Shown: positions 37,857 through 46,641 of the stretch, piece by piece | Numbering within the stretch: position 1 is the first letter of the stretch | Layout of the letters: the number at the start of each line of letters is the position of its first letter | Assembly: GCA_001295775.1 (NCBI GenBank) | Contig: LJIA01000001.1 | Span: forward strand, 310,001-374,000 | Origin: a beta proteobacterium AAP99 | GTDB taxonomy: Bacteria > Pseudomonadota > Gammaproteobacteria > Burkholderiales > Burkholderiaceae_C | Direction: 5' to 3' | DNA: 64,000 bases | Program-made: the position numbers and the translations under genes | Notes under the pieces: model-generated | Database searches by the model: none | Seen by the model: the letters and a program-made list of their open reading frames with translations, nothing else | What the model was told of the DNA's origin: nothing

Positions 37857-37959
37857 TTCCGCTTGTCTGGTGCGGTTTTTCACGGCATCGGGCGGAAGAT
37901 GACGTCTTGGCGCGGCTTTCCAGAGATATGCCCTGAAGATCCGCACCAGACAAGCGGAA
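37857..37959. repeat. 103-bp element with perfect 19-bp terminal inverted repeats (copy E)
   Basis: The left end TTCCGCTTGTCTGGTGCGG (37857-37875) and right end CCGCACCAGACAAGCGGAA (37941-37959) are exact reverse complements. They carry the same end motif as the dispersed repeat. The 65-bp interior contains no ORF. No target-site duplication is visible. It lies between convergent genes. Confidence 0.9.
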
Positions 37960-37992
37960 ACGCCGGGACAGCGCCTTGTTGCTTTCGATATC

Positions 37993-39360
37993 TCACGGTG
38001 CGCGCAATGCCAAGAGGTGGGTCTTTGTTGCCACGAGCACGATTCCACTCGCCAAGACGATGGGTGGAGTGACCATAGCGCCGTAGGTGGAGTGGAACAG
38101 CACGCGGCGCTCGCCGTTAGCGTTGAACGCTGCGAGTTCCGTGCCGTCAGCAACCAATAGGGTTCCGTCCGGCGTGACAGCGAGGCCGCCGGGCGTTGCT
38201 GTGACCGGCTTGGTCCAAAGTACTTGGCCGCTGGCAGCCACCGCGATCAGGCTCTCTCCCATGGCAACGAAAGCACGGCCATCTGCGGCGACTGTCGGTG
38301 GGTTCGGAAAGCGCTCTGGGCTAGGTGGCAGGGAGACGGCCGGCCACGCCGCGCCCTGCGCGGAAACGCGCAGCAGTGCGCGGCCTTTGCTTGTGCTGAC
38401 GATCAGGTGCGCGTTATCGGATTCGTCGCTGCTGATCGCAAGAGGCTGCGCGCCGAGGGCATATGCCGCTTGGATGCTCAGATCAGCGCCGACAGCCAAG
38501 AGCGCGCCTGGAACGGCAGCCCATGTGACTTTTGGTCCCCGTGCAGAGAACAATGGGCTTGCGGGGATTTGCACGTTGCGCGTCTTGACGCCAGTCACCA
38601 GTCCGCCGGAACGCACCTTGACCTGGGGCCCGAAGCTCAGAATCTGCAGGTGACTGCTGCCCGGGGCCATGGGTCCACGAGGCGCCGTCGGATCAAGCGC
38701 TTCGAAGTCACCCCTGGGCAGCTCGAATCCAGCCAAGAGCACATCGGGCCCGCGCTTGCTGAGCAGAGAGAACGCCGAAGCGTCGCCATGCAGCGGCATG
38801 ACAATGAAGCGGCGCTTGCCGTCTGTCAATGCGTTGGCTGCTAAAAATCCGTTCTGGTCGATGAACATGAGTGCACCGTCATCGAGCATCGTTTGGGCGG
38901 GACCGGAGAAGCCACTCGCCACTGGGCGTCCATCGGCCGCAAAGAGCTGCCACTGGGCAGCCTGTACGACGATGGCTTGGCCGTCGGACAGCACAAAGCG
39001 CGGGGTGAGCTCAGACGGCATGGGACGTTGCCATGCAACAGTCAGTGCTGCGGCACGCAGGACATGTGTCTGACCGTTCTGCGCGTCGTTGCCATGCGGG
39101 GTGTAGCCGGTACGGGCAGCCGCGCCTGCGGTGGGTGCACTGCCCGAAGCGCGGCTAAGCGGCCGAAGGTCGAGGTTCTCGGTTCGGACATCGAGCGGCG
39201 AATTCTGAATCTGAATCTTCATGGAGTCTCCCTCCGGGGAGCGCGACATGGGTTTTGACTGCTGCGCGCTCGCGCTGCCCGCAGTCAGCGCAAGCGCCAG
39301 GGCGAAGGCCAGGGCAGCGCGCGCAGCTTGCAGCGGCCTAAAGTGCAGCGACCGTGCCAT
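37993..39360 (-). CDS. Secreted beta-propeller-like (PQQ-repeat-type) protein
   Basis: A 455-aa exported protein. Signal peptide of about 32 residues (ALALTAGSASA|QQS). The mature part consists of repeated beta-strand blades with PQQ-propeller-like phrases: AFVAMGESLIAVAASGQVLW, GLAVTPDGTLLVADGTELAA, and IVLVATKTHLLAL. It lacks enzyme motifs. The start ATG 39360 lies inside the last codons of the 1346-residue metzincin-like gene (23-bp overlap), so the two are translationally coupled. An immunity, chaperone or substrate-binding role for the upstream protein is possible; no family name can be assigned with confidence. Confidence 0.65.
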   Translation of the reverse strand: MARSLHFRPLQAARAALAFALALALTAGSASAQQSKPMSRSPEGDSMKIQIQNSPLDVRTENLDLRPLSRASGSAPTAGAAARTGYTPHGNDAQNGQTHVLRAAALTVAWQRPMPSELTPRFVLSDGQAIVVQAAQWQLFAADGRPVASGFSGPAQTMLDDGALMFIDQNGFLAANALTDGKRRFIVMPLHGDASAFSLLSKRGPDVLLAGFELPRGDFEALDPTAPRGPMAPGSSHLQILSFGPQVKVRSGGLVTGVKTRNVQIPASPLFSARGPKVTWAAVPGALLAVGADLSIQAAYALGAQPLAISSDESDNAHLIVSTSKGRALLRVSAQGAAWPAVSLPPSPERFPNPPTVAADGRAFVAMGESLIAVAASGQVLWTKPVTATPGGLAVTPDGTLLVADGTELAAFNANGERRVLFHSTYGAMVTPPIVLASGIVLVATKTHLLALRAP

Positions 39361-42300
39361 TGGGAATGACTTCTTTGACGAGGTCCTCGAGGTCGGCTGC
39401 GGTGACGTCGGCGCAGGCCTTGAACACGCCGAACATCGACGGAAACTGCTCGCTGACCAGTGGTGCCACGTCACCGAAGTCGCTAAGCGTGATTCGTAGA
39501 TTCTGATCGCGCCGCACCGCCATGAGATGGTCACGCAGGGCTTCTGCAGCGTCAGCCGTGTCGATGACAGTCTGCTCGCGCGCCGCGGCGGTTGCATTCC
39601 CGGGAGGCGCAGGGAGCCATGCGTCGCAGGCCGTCACAATGTTGTCCAGCGCGTTGATGCGCTCGGTAAGCCGGACTTCGTCCAAGGCGTCGTATCCGGC
39701 AAGTTGTCCGCTGATGGTGCTCAACGCGCCATCTGGTGGCGTCAAAACACCTCCCGCCATACCGACACCAGCGTCGAAATCTGCCTGCGATGGTGCATTA
39801 GGTGCGGCGCCCGCAGGCATCCAACGCGCCTCAGCGCTAGCGGTGGGATCGAATACGACATGGACCGCGAACTGAAAGCCCATGTTGTCGCGCAATGCAC
39901 CAGCCGCCGTCGCCTTTGCGCCGTTGTAGATGGGATTGCCGGTGACTGGGTGCACCTGATGTGCATTCGAGACCACAAAGCGGGGCGAAAAGTGAATGAG
40001 ACACCGCTGAAACTGGCGTGCCTGCGGTGTGTTCGCATTCACAGTCCCGGTTGCATAGAAACGGCCGTTCATGCCCCCCAATCTGTCACGCACTGCAGCG
40101 GCGAAGGGTTGCAGAATTCGACGGTGATTGGTCTCTACGGCCGCCGCCACCGTCCATTGGGGCATGCCCAGCGCCAGATTAATCATGACGACCAAAATCC
40201 CGTCATAGGCGTTTGCGCTGCCCACCGCAGTACCCAGCCCAGTTTGCGCGTACTTGTCCTTGCCTAGCGCGTACAGAAGCAAGTGTGACTCGCCGCGATT
40301 CTCGGCGGCGTCCGGCCGCCAGGTCATGCTGGCGTTGATGGGCCAGTTGGCGTAGGTACGCCCGGCCGTGGCGTGGGTCGGGAGGTAGTAGTCGTCGTAC
40401 GCGCCAATCTTGACCTTGAAGCCGACGTTGGTCACCGATCTGGCCCATTCTGCAATGTGCCAGTAATAGCGATTGCGCACCTCAATGTTCGAATTCATCA
40501 TTGCTGCGCCCGGCTCGCCGAACTCCACGGTGCGGCCATCGGGTTCATAGGGGTCGCCAGGGATGTGCCAGCGCAGACTCAGCTGCCCATAGCTGAACGC
40601 ACTCCACCGTTCGCAATAGTCGTCATTCAGACCCACGCCGTGGCCGCATTCGTGCGCACCGACGAACCACATGGTGCCGCTGCCGTCATCCTCTTCGGCG
40701 CATCCGAGCTTGGAGAGCTCGCCCGTGCCTTCGGTGCCGTTAAACCAAGACCGCGGATTTGCCTGGTACTCAGGGACTTCGATCCTGCACGCAAATTGCG
40801 CTTGGTCGCCGGGCAGGCTCTGGCCAAACCACACAACATCCACCTTCAAGGCCGCTGCAGGCGCGGCGCTCGGAAGGAATTGAGCTCGGGCTGCAGGCGG
40901 TTTGCCATCCGTGCCGTTCCAGCGCGCCGCCACGTTGGTGACAAATTCCTCGCCATACTTGAGCTGCGCATTGCCGGCGAGATTGGCAGGCACTGGCTGG
41001 GGCACAGCTGCGCCGGTATAGGTCGCCTGCACGGTGGCGTTCGGCGCAGGAAACGCGAAATTAATGCGGAAGTAGACGAGGTTGACGGCCTTCTCGTCGG
41101 TGCCGTCAATATCGCAGCAGCGCAGCAGCGCCAAGTCGAAGCGGCCCAGGCGCACGGTGGAAGGTGCCGCATGGTCGTACTGGATCTGTGCGAAGCGCTG
41201 CGCATGCTCCAGCTCGTGCAGCGGCTCGATGGCGAAGAAGGGTTGCGCGGTCACGCCAGGTCGTGCCGCAACGGCTGCGGCCGGTCGGCCGGTGACAGCA
41301 TCCACCCAGCGCACGGCGGCGCGCGCGCCGACCACATCGCTGGCGTGATCTGGTGTGCGTTGGTCGAAGACGTCGAACAGATTGCCCTCGCAGGCCACCA
41401 GGCGTGTCCAGTTCGGATAGTCCGCGATGTAGTTGGTGTTCAACTTGATCTGGCTGAAGTAGCTGGTGTGGATACCGTCGCCGCCGGCGGGGTTGTAAAC
41501 GCCGCGGTCATTGACCCAGCGCCGGCCCTTGAGGGTCGGCTTTTGAGGCTTGCCGGCCGTGGGCTGGGCCTGCGGGCCGGTGTCACCCGGGGCCTTGGCC
41601 GCACCGGGCGACGCCGCAAAGCTGTGGGCAAACACCGCGACGCGCGTGGTGTCCGTCCACGGCGTTTTGACAGGACTCAGGTCCGCTTTTGTGAGCACGA
41701 TGTCATCGAAGGAGAAGACGATCGGCTTGGTGGCGGTGGTGTCCTTGGCGGCGATGTCCTCGTAGGGGCCGAACTCGCCGTCGGTATCCGAGATCCAGCC
41801 GAAGTAACCGCGCGATTTCCACAGCTTGGGTAAGTCGTAGTACGCGAGCCGCGCGACTGCTGGTGTATTGCGCAACGCATCGTCTGTGAGGTCGATCAGC
41901 TTGCGGTCGCCGGCAGCCACGCTGTGGATGAAAGGGTGGGCTTCGGGCCGGCTGATGCGCAGCAGCGTATCGGCATCCGGCTTGATCTTGTCGGCAGCAC
42001 GCGTGCCGTCCTTGCTCAGGATCCAGGGCAGGCACTGCACCGCCTTGTCCTCGGCCGCGTCGTTGAACCAAAGGGCAAGCGAAGACGCCGGCTCCGTGGC
42101 CTCCTTGGTCTTATCGCGCCAGGCCTCAATCCACAGGGGTAGCACGTCGCCATTGGCCTTGGCCGGCACGCTGATGGGGTCATCGCCCTTGAGCTTGCGG
42201 TCGTAGTAGACAAAGCGTACGAACTGCCAGACCGGCGCGAGCGTGAACTCCGCCGGAGCGGCCGGAGTTCCAACCACCGCAGCCTCGGGTTCGAGGTTGT

Positions 42301-43378
42301 TGATCTTGCTGGCGTCCTGATCGAGCGCGGCGGTCTGCAGGCTGCCGGGTTTCAGGGCCCAGTCGGCATTGGCCAGCGTCCAGGTGGCCACGGGCAGGCG
42401 GAACATGCGCTTACCAGTCTTCAGGGCGTCCTTGAGGGCACCGGCGTTCGGATCGGCTTCGGCGATGTAGGTCTGGCTCGCGGGATCGCCCGGCTTTTCG
42501 CAGACCACGCAGCCGGCGGTGGCCTGGGTGAAGTCGACGTTGACGCTCTTCGCACTGCGCAGCACTTCCACGAACGGCTGGCCGTTGAAGCTAAGGCGGC
42601 CCTCGGCGTCGGTCAGCACGGTGCGTTCGCCGGCCTCGGCCCCGGCTTCGAAGCTGAGCTTTACCGGCACATCTTTGGGGAAAGGGCGCACCGTGCCGTC
42701 TGGGTCCTTGAACTGCAGCTTGATGTGCAGCCGGATGATGCGCTCGACCTTGAAAGCCACATTGACCACGCCACCACCGACGATGCGCTCGCTGGTGCGT
42801 ACAGAGGCACCAACCACGCGGAACTTCTCGGCATTTGCGGGGCTCAGCGGCGCCACACTGATGGCGTAGGCGCCGCCTTCATCCAGGTCGGTGTAGAGCG
42901 TGATGCCCGAGGCGTTGGTGGCCTTGCGGTCGGCCCCCTCGCGCAGGATATCGATGGCCTGCACGCCGCGATTCTGCTCATCGGTGACTTCAACGCGAAT
43001 TGCGCCTGTGCGTGTCACCGGCGTGGGCTTGGGGCCGGGCTTGGGTGGTGGTGGGAGCTTCGGTGGGCGCGGAATGATGTGCACGGGGTGTGGCGGCAAC
43101 TCCGGTGCCGTGCACAGGCGAATCTGGCCTAGGGCCAAGGTCAGTGCAAGCTGACGCAATAGAGTCGGGTCACCCACCCGGTAAAGATGATCTGCAACGC
43201 CGGCGTCCAGCAGCGCCAGGCGCAGGATTTCCAGGTCGCCGCCATCGGCAAAGTGCTGCTGCAGCCAGCCGAGGGCGCCGTCCTCGGTCGGGAAGGGTAG
43301 GGCGCCCTTGCAGTCGGTGCAGCGCGCAAAGCCGCACACGGTGTACTTGCCGTTGCAAACAACTGCGGTGAACTTCAT
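39338..43378 (-). CDS. Giant metzincin-like zinc protease domain protein, effector candidate
   Basis: A 1346-aa protein without signal peptide. N-terminal module, residues 1-90: four cysteines (C8, C15, C20, C23) then LRQLALTLALGQIRLC, like the adaptor ends of polymorphic toxins. A proline-rich linker (94-120) and Ig-like regulatory beta domains follow, e.g. GAIRVEVTDEQNRGVQAIDI and TVLTDAEGRLSFNGQPFVEV. The C-terminal half has the extended zinc motif H909-ECGH-GVGLN-D919 (HExxHxxGxxD, as in snapalysin-type metzincins) and a plausible Met-turn at Met960-Met961. ATG 43378 follows a strong GGGAGGG RBS. The downstream overlapping gene encodes an exported propeller protein. Toxin or T6SS-effector function is inference; no VgrG, PAAR or Hcp gene is nearby. 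Confidence 0.6.
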   Translation of the reverse strand: MKFTAVVCNGKYTVCGFARCTDCKGALPFPTEDGALGWLQQHFADGGDLEILRLALLDAGVADHLYRVGDPTLLRQLALTLALGQIRLCTAPELPPHPVHIIPRPPKLPPPPKPGPKPTPVTRTGAIRVEVTDEQNRGVQAIDILREGADRKATNASGITLYTDLDEGGAYAISVAPLSPANAEKFRVVGASVRTSERIVGGGVVNVAFKVERIIRLHIKLQFKDPDGTVRPFPKDVPVKLSFEAGAEAGERTVLTDAEGRLSFNGQPFVEVLRSAKSVNVDFTQATAGCVVCEKPGDPASQTYIAEADPNAGALKDALKTGKRMFRLPVATWTLANADWALKPGSLQTAALDQDASKINNLEPEAAVVGTPAAPAEFTLAPVWQFVRFVYYDRKLKGDDPISVPAKANGDVLPLWIEAWRDKTKEATEPASSLALWFNDAAEDKAVQCLPWILSKDGTRAADKIKPDADTLLRISRPEAHPFIHSVAAGDRKLIDLTDDALRNTPAVARLAYYDLPKLWKSRGYFGWISDTDGEFGPYEDIAAKDTTATKPIVFSFDDIVLTKADLSPVKTPWTDTTRVAVFAHSFAASPGAAKAPGDTGPQAQPTAGKPQKPTLKGRRWVNDRGVYNPAGGDGIHTSYFSQIKLNTNYIADYPNWTRLVACEGNLFDVFDQRTPDHASDVVGARAAVRWVDAVTGRPAAAVAARPGVTAQPFFAIEPLHELEHAQRFAQIQYDHAAPSTVRLGRFDLALLRCCDIDGTDEKAVNLVYFRINFAFPAPNATVQATYTGAAVPQPVPANLAGNAQLKYGEEFVTNVAARWNGTDGKPPAARAQFLPSAAPAAALKVDVVWFGQSLPGDQAQFACRIEVPEYQANPRSWFNGTEGTGELSKLGCAEEDDGSGTMWFVGAHECGHGVGLNDDYCERWSAFSYGQLSLRWHIPGDPYEPDGRTVEFGEPGAAMMNSNIEVRNRYYWHIAEWARSVTNVGFKVKIGAYDDYYLPTHATAGRTYANWPINASMTWRPDAAENRGESHLLLYALGKDKYAQTGLGTAVGSANAYDGILVVMINLALGMPQWTVAAAVETNHRRILQPFAAAVRDRLGGMNGRFYATGTVNANTPQARQFQRCLIHFSPRFVVSNAHQVHPVTGNPIYNGAKATAAGALRDNMGFQFAVHVVFDPTASAEARWMPAGAAPNAPSQADFDAGVGMAGGVLTPPDGALSTISGQLAGYDALDEVRLTERINALDNIVTACDAWLPAPPGNATAAAREQTVIDTADAAEALRDHLMAVRRDQNLRITLSDFGDVAPLVSEQFPSMFGVFKACADVTAADLEDLVKEVIPNGTVAAL

Positions 43379-43683
43379 TCGACCCTCCCGATCGGGAAGT
43401 TGCTGGGCGTATTTCTGGTCGCACGGAACGCTATCACTGGGCCACAGCTGGCTCAATCCTTCATCGCGAGGATGTGGGTCACTTGTCAGCTATGTTGCAG
43501 CGCATCGCGGGCCAGCCAACCAACGCGGACACGCCCAAGTGGTGCGCAAGGCTGCCAAGCAAAGCAGGGCACTGAAACCATGGGTTACGTGCCGAGCTGC
43601 CGACGCAGGCAAAGCGTTGATACGCTCAACGCTCATTGCGCTGCCATGCCCGGCGCGTACCCATCGGCCCTCAAGCGACGCCC
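43379..43683. other. Divergent promoter region with a 21-bp dyad
   Basis: A 305-bp gap, noticeably lower in GC than its neighbours, with no convincing gene. A perfect dyad AGCGTTGA-TACGC-TCAACGCT occupies 43613-43633, 50 bp before the hydrolase start, and is a good operator candidate. Confidence 0.5.
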
Positions 43684-45207
43684 ATGCGACCCTCTCGTTC
43701 CTTTAATTTCCGCGCAACGCAATCGATTCAATCGCTAGGTTTCGGCCTGCTGCTGGCGTGCAGCCTGTGCATGCAATACGCATCGGCGCAGAGCCCTGGC
43801 GCGGCGGGCGACGCCGCTGAGTCTGTGCCGGTGGCGGTGCCGCTTACCGGCCCGCGCTTTGCCTTCGATCCGCCCGAAGAGTTTGTGCCGGGCGATCGGG
43901 TGAGTTTGCGCGTCCAGGGCCTGGCGCCGGGCAGCCGGGTCCATGTGACCGCGCAGCGGCCGCGGGAAGAGGGCGGGAGAGTGGTGCTGTTTGAAAGCCA
44001 GGCGCTGTTCACGGCCAGCCCGCGCGGCGAGGTGAATCTGGCCACCGACGCGCCGGTGAATGGCAGCTACGAGGGCGCGGACCTGCGCGGGCTGTTCTGG
44101 TCCATGCGGCCCACCAAGGCGCCGCGCCCCGAAGGCTGGCTGGCCAGCGAGGTGCGCTTCACCGCGCGGCAGGACAGCGCTGCCGGCGCGGTGATCGCGG
44201 AAGGCAAGCTGCGCGTGACCCTGCAGCGCCCTGGTGTGACCGTGGAGCGCGTTGCGCCCTTTGAAGGTGCGGTGCTTGCGCGGCCGGCCGAGGACGCTCA
44301 AAACGGCGCAAGCGGCGCCGCGAAGCCGTCGCCCCGCAAGCGCCCGGCGCTCATCCTGCTCGGCGGCAGCGAGGGCGGCAGCCGCATCACGCTGGATGCG
44401 CCGCTCTGGGCCTCGCACGGCTACATCGCGCTGGCCTTGCCGTACTACTCGCCACCGGGCTTCGGGCCGGATGGCAAGGGCGGCATGGGGCCGCTGCCGG
44501 CCGAGCTGCCGAGCCTGCCGCCGAGTTTTGTGGACATTCCCATCGACCGTCTGCAGACCGCGCGCGACTGGCTGGCGCAGCAGCCGGGCGTGGATGGCGA
44601 GCGCATGGGCATCATGGGCACCAGCAAGGGCGCGGAGTTTGTGCTGCTGGCCGCCACGCGCATGCCCTGGGTACGGGCCGTGGTCGCTGTGGTACCCACC
44701 GATGTGGTCTGGGAGGGCTGGGGGCCGGATGCGCCCGTGCCCGGCCAGCGCAGCAGCTTCTCCTGGCAGGGCAAGCCGCTGGCCTTCGTGCCCTACAAGG
44801 GCATGAACGAGGAGTTTGCGGGCTTTGCCACCGGCGCCGAGGTGCGTCTGCGTCGCCCGCAGGACGCCGGGCGCGAGGCCAACCCGGACCGCGTGGCGGC
44901 GGCGCGCATTCCGGTGGAGAACTATGCCGGGCCGGTGCTGCTGATCGGCGGCATGGATGATCAGGTCTGGGCCTCCGGCCCCATGGCGCGCAACATCGCG
45001 GACGCCCGGCGCCGCGCCAACCTGCCGGTGGTGAGTCTGGTGTACGAGGGCGGCGGGCATGCCATGGGCGGCCACGGCTGGAGCCCGACCACGACCTACA
45101 ACGCCACGCCCTACAAGATTGGCGGCACGCCGCCCGTGGAGGCGCGCGCCCAGGCCGACGCCTTTGCCAAGACCATCCAGTTCCTGCGCAGCAGCCTGGG
45201 GCAGTAG
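43684..45207 (+). CDS. Exported acyl-CoA thioesterase/BAAT-type alpha/beta hydrolase
   Basis: A 507-aa protein with a signal peptide ending near QYASA|QSP. The N-terminal immunoglobulin-like domain (PEEFVPGDRVSLRVQGLAPG) and the C-terminal alpha/beta hydrolase follow the layout of acyl-CoA thioesterase/bile acid-CoA:amino acid N-acyltransferases. The nucleophile elbow is GIMGTSKGAEF with Ser instead of the N-acyltransferase Cys, favouring hydrolysis; Asp is in LIGGMDDQVW and His in YEGGGHAMGG. A cytoplasmic acyl-CoA substrate conflicts with export, so the true substrate is probably an ester or amide. ATG 43684 is chosen over 43636 because it gives a normal signal peptide. Confidence 0.8.
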   Translation: MRPSRSFNFRATQSIQSLGFGLLLACSLCMQYASAQSPGAAGDAAESVPVAVPLTGPRFAFDPPEEFVPGDRVSLRVQGLAPGSRVHVTAQRPREEGGRVVLFESQALFTASPRGEVNLATDAPVNGSYEGADLRGLFWSMRPTKAPRPEGWLASEVRFTARQDSAAGAVIAEGKLRVTLQRPGVTVERVAPFEGAVLARPAEDAQNGASGAAKPSPRKRPALILLGGSEGGSRITLDAPLWASHGYIALALPYYSPPGFGPDGKGGMGPLPAELPSLPPSFVDIPIDRLQTARDWLAQQPGVDGERMGIMGTSKGAEFVLLAATRMPWVRAVVAVVPTDVVWEGWGPDAPVPGQRSSFSWQGKPLAFVPYKGMNEEFAGFATGAEVRLRRPQDAGREANPDRVAAARIPVENYAGPVLLIGGMDDQVWASGPMARNIADARRRANLPVVSLVYEGGGHAMGGHGWSPTTTYNATPYKIGGTPPVEARAQADAFAKTIQFLRSSLGQ

Positions 45208-45213
45208 GGCGCC

Positions 45214-45249
45214 GGGCTGCCGGGCTGGGGGGGCTGCCGGGCTAGGGGG
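45214..45249. repeat. Short GC-rich tandem repeat, 2 x 17-18 bp
   Basis: GGGCTGCCGGGCTGGGG followed directly by GGGCTGCCGGGCTAGGGG, just after the hydrolase stop. It is unlike the 13-bp repeat at 24868. Confidence 0.8.
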
Positions 45250-45277
45250 TGTACGGAGCGCCAACGCCTCGATTAAA

Positions 45278-45290
45278 TTGCCAAAGGCAA
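45278..45290. promoter_or_regulatory. Candidate MarR operator
   Basis: TTGCC-AAA-GGCAA, a perfect 13-bp dyad within an AT-rich stretch 38 bp before the MarR-GNAT start. The size and position fit autoregulation by a MarR-type dimer. Confidence 0.5.
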
Positions 45291-45327
45291 GTAAATTCAG
45301 GGTGAACAGATCGCTGCGGCGGCGCCC

Positions 45328-46341
45328 ATGAGCCGCCCGCGCACGGAGGATGCCGTGGTCACTCGTCACACCGCTGAAGCCCCCCCGTCTCGTCCAAGCG
45401 AGTCAGCTGAACCGACCCGCCCGCTGGCCGAACGCGCCGCCCGACTGCGGGCCTTCAACCGCTTCTACACCCAGCGCATCGGCGCCACTCGGCAGGACTA
45501 TCTCGACAGCCCCTACACCCTGGCCGAGATGCGCATCCTGTACGAACTTGCGCACCGTGACGGCGCCACGCTCTCCAGCCTCTCATACGAACTCGGTCTG
45601 GACGCCGGCTACCTCTCGCGCACGCTCAAGCGCTTCACCCAGCAGGGCCTGGTGGCCAAGTGGCAGAGCAAGGCAGACCATCGCCAGATGCTGCTCACGC
45701 TCACCAAGGCCGGGCGCGAGGCCTTCGCGCCCTTCGATGCCCGCAGCCAGCAGCAGGCCGAAAGCCTGCTCGCCGCGCTGCCCGAAGACGGCCAGGCCGA
45801 GCTGATCGCCCATCTGGCGCAGGCCGAGGCTCTGCTCACAGGCAGCGAGTCAGACGTGACGATGCGCTCCCACCAGCCGGGTGACATGGGCTGGGTGATC
45901 GAGGCGCACGCCCGGCTGTACGCGCAGGAATACGGCTGGAACGGCGAGTTCGAGCTGATGGTGGCGGAGATCTGCACCCACTTCCTGAAGCACTTCGACC
46001 CCAGCCGCGAGCGCTGCTGGATCGTCGAGCGCGCCGGCCAGCGCCTGGGCTGCGCCTTCGTGGTGCAAAAGAGCAAGACCGTGGCGCAACTGCGCTGCGT
46101 GCTCCTGGAGCCCGCCGCCCGCGGCATCGGCCTGGGCAAGCGCCTGGTGAGCGAGGCCATCGACTTCGCCCGCGCCAGCGGCTACCGCGAGATGATGCTC
46201 TGGACCAACGACTGCCTGCACGCCGCCCGTGCGGTGTACGAGCAGGCCGGCTTCACGCTCAGGAGCGAGGAGCAGCACGAGAGCTTTGGCGTGAAGCTGG
46301 TGGGGCAGGAGTGGATGTTGAAACTCGATGGCCGGAAGTGA
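45328..46341 (+). CDS. Bifunctional MarR-type regulator / GNAT acetyltransferase
   Basis: A 337-aa fusion. After a disordered N-terminal 30 residues comes a MarR winged helix domain: RLRAFNRFYTQRIG, then LAEMRILYELAHRDGATLSS and GLDAGYLSRTLKRFTQQGLV, ending in the wing SKADHRQMLLTLTKAG. A GNAT domain follows from about residue 175 with LRCVLLEPAARGIGLGKRLV (acetyl-CoA loop) and AARAVYEQAGFTLRSEEQH. MarR-GNAT fusions are a known class; DNA binding may respond to acetyl-CoA or to the GNAT substrate. GTG 45358 would remove the disordered part. Probable autoregulation through the dyad at 45278. Confidence 0.9.
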   Translation: MSRPRTEDAVVTRHTAEAPPSRPSESAEPTRPLAERAARLRAFNRFYTQRIGATRQDYLDSPYTLAEMRILYELAHRDGATLSSLSYELGLDAGYLSRTLKRFTQQGLVAKWQSKADHRQMLLTLTKAGREAFAPFDARSQQQAESLLAALPEDGQAELIAHLAQAEALLTGSESDVTMRSHQPGDMGWVIEAHARLYAQEYGWNGEFELMVAEICTHFLKHFDPSRERCWIVERAGQRLGCAFVVQKSKTVAQLRCVLLEPAARGIGLGKRLVSEAIDFARASGYREMMLWTNDCLHAARAVYEQAGFTLRSEEQHESFGVKLVGQEWMLKLDGRK

Positions 46342-46365
46342 TTTCATCTCAATTCAACAAGAACC

Positions 46366-46388
46366 ACTTTCCGCTTGTCCAGAGCCGG
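46366..46388. repeat. Dispersed-repeat end, copy F
   Basis: CACTTTCCGCTTGTCCAGAG, in reverse orientation, just behind the MarR-GNAT gene. Together with copy G at 47214 (opposite orientation) it brackets the DUF4395 gene. Confidence 0.6.
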
Positions 46389-46522
46389 TCTTGCTGAAGT
46401 ATTGGTCATTGAGCGGGGCATCCGAAAATGATCTAAACCAGCACTGGAGCGCGTCTCCGGGCATCCCTGCTTCGGCCGAAACGATGCGGATTGCGCCCCA
46501 AAGCCCCCCAAGCCCCTCAAAG

Positions 46523-46538
46523 CGTGACAAAAGTCACA
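46523..46538. promoter_or_regulatory. CRP-family binding-site candidate upstream of DUF4395 gene
   Basis: CGTGA-CAAAAG-TCACA matches TGTGA-N6-TCACA at nine of ten positions. It is centred about 111 bp before ATG 46642 in an otherwise featureless 300-bp gap. Confidence 0.35.
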
Positions 46539-46641
46539 GACTCCCCCCGCGCTGCCCCGCACAATGCGCGCCGTGCTGCCCCTCCGGGTCGCGCATCCAC
46601 CACAGCGGCCACGCCGCGTCCATGAACTTCACTGAACCGCC

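Noticed and set aside
43308-43706. 132-codon plus-strand open frame in the gap before the hydrolase
   Set aside because: It starts inside the opposite-strand metzincin gene and overlaps the hydrolase N-terminus out of frame; no RBS and no family features.
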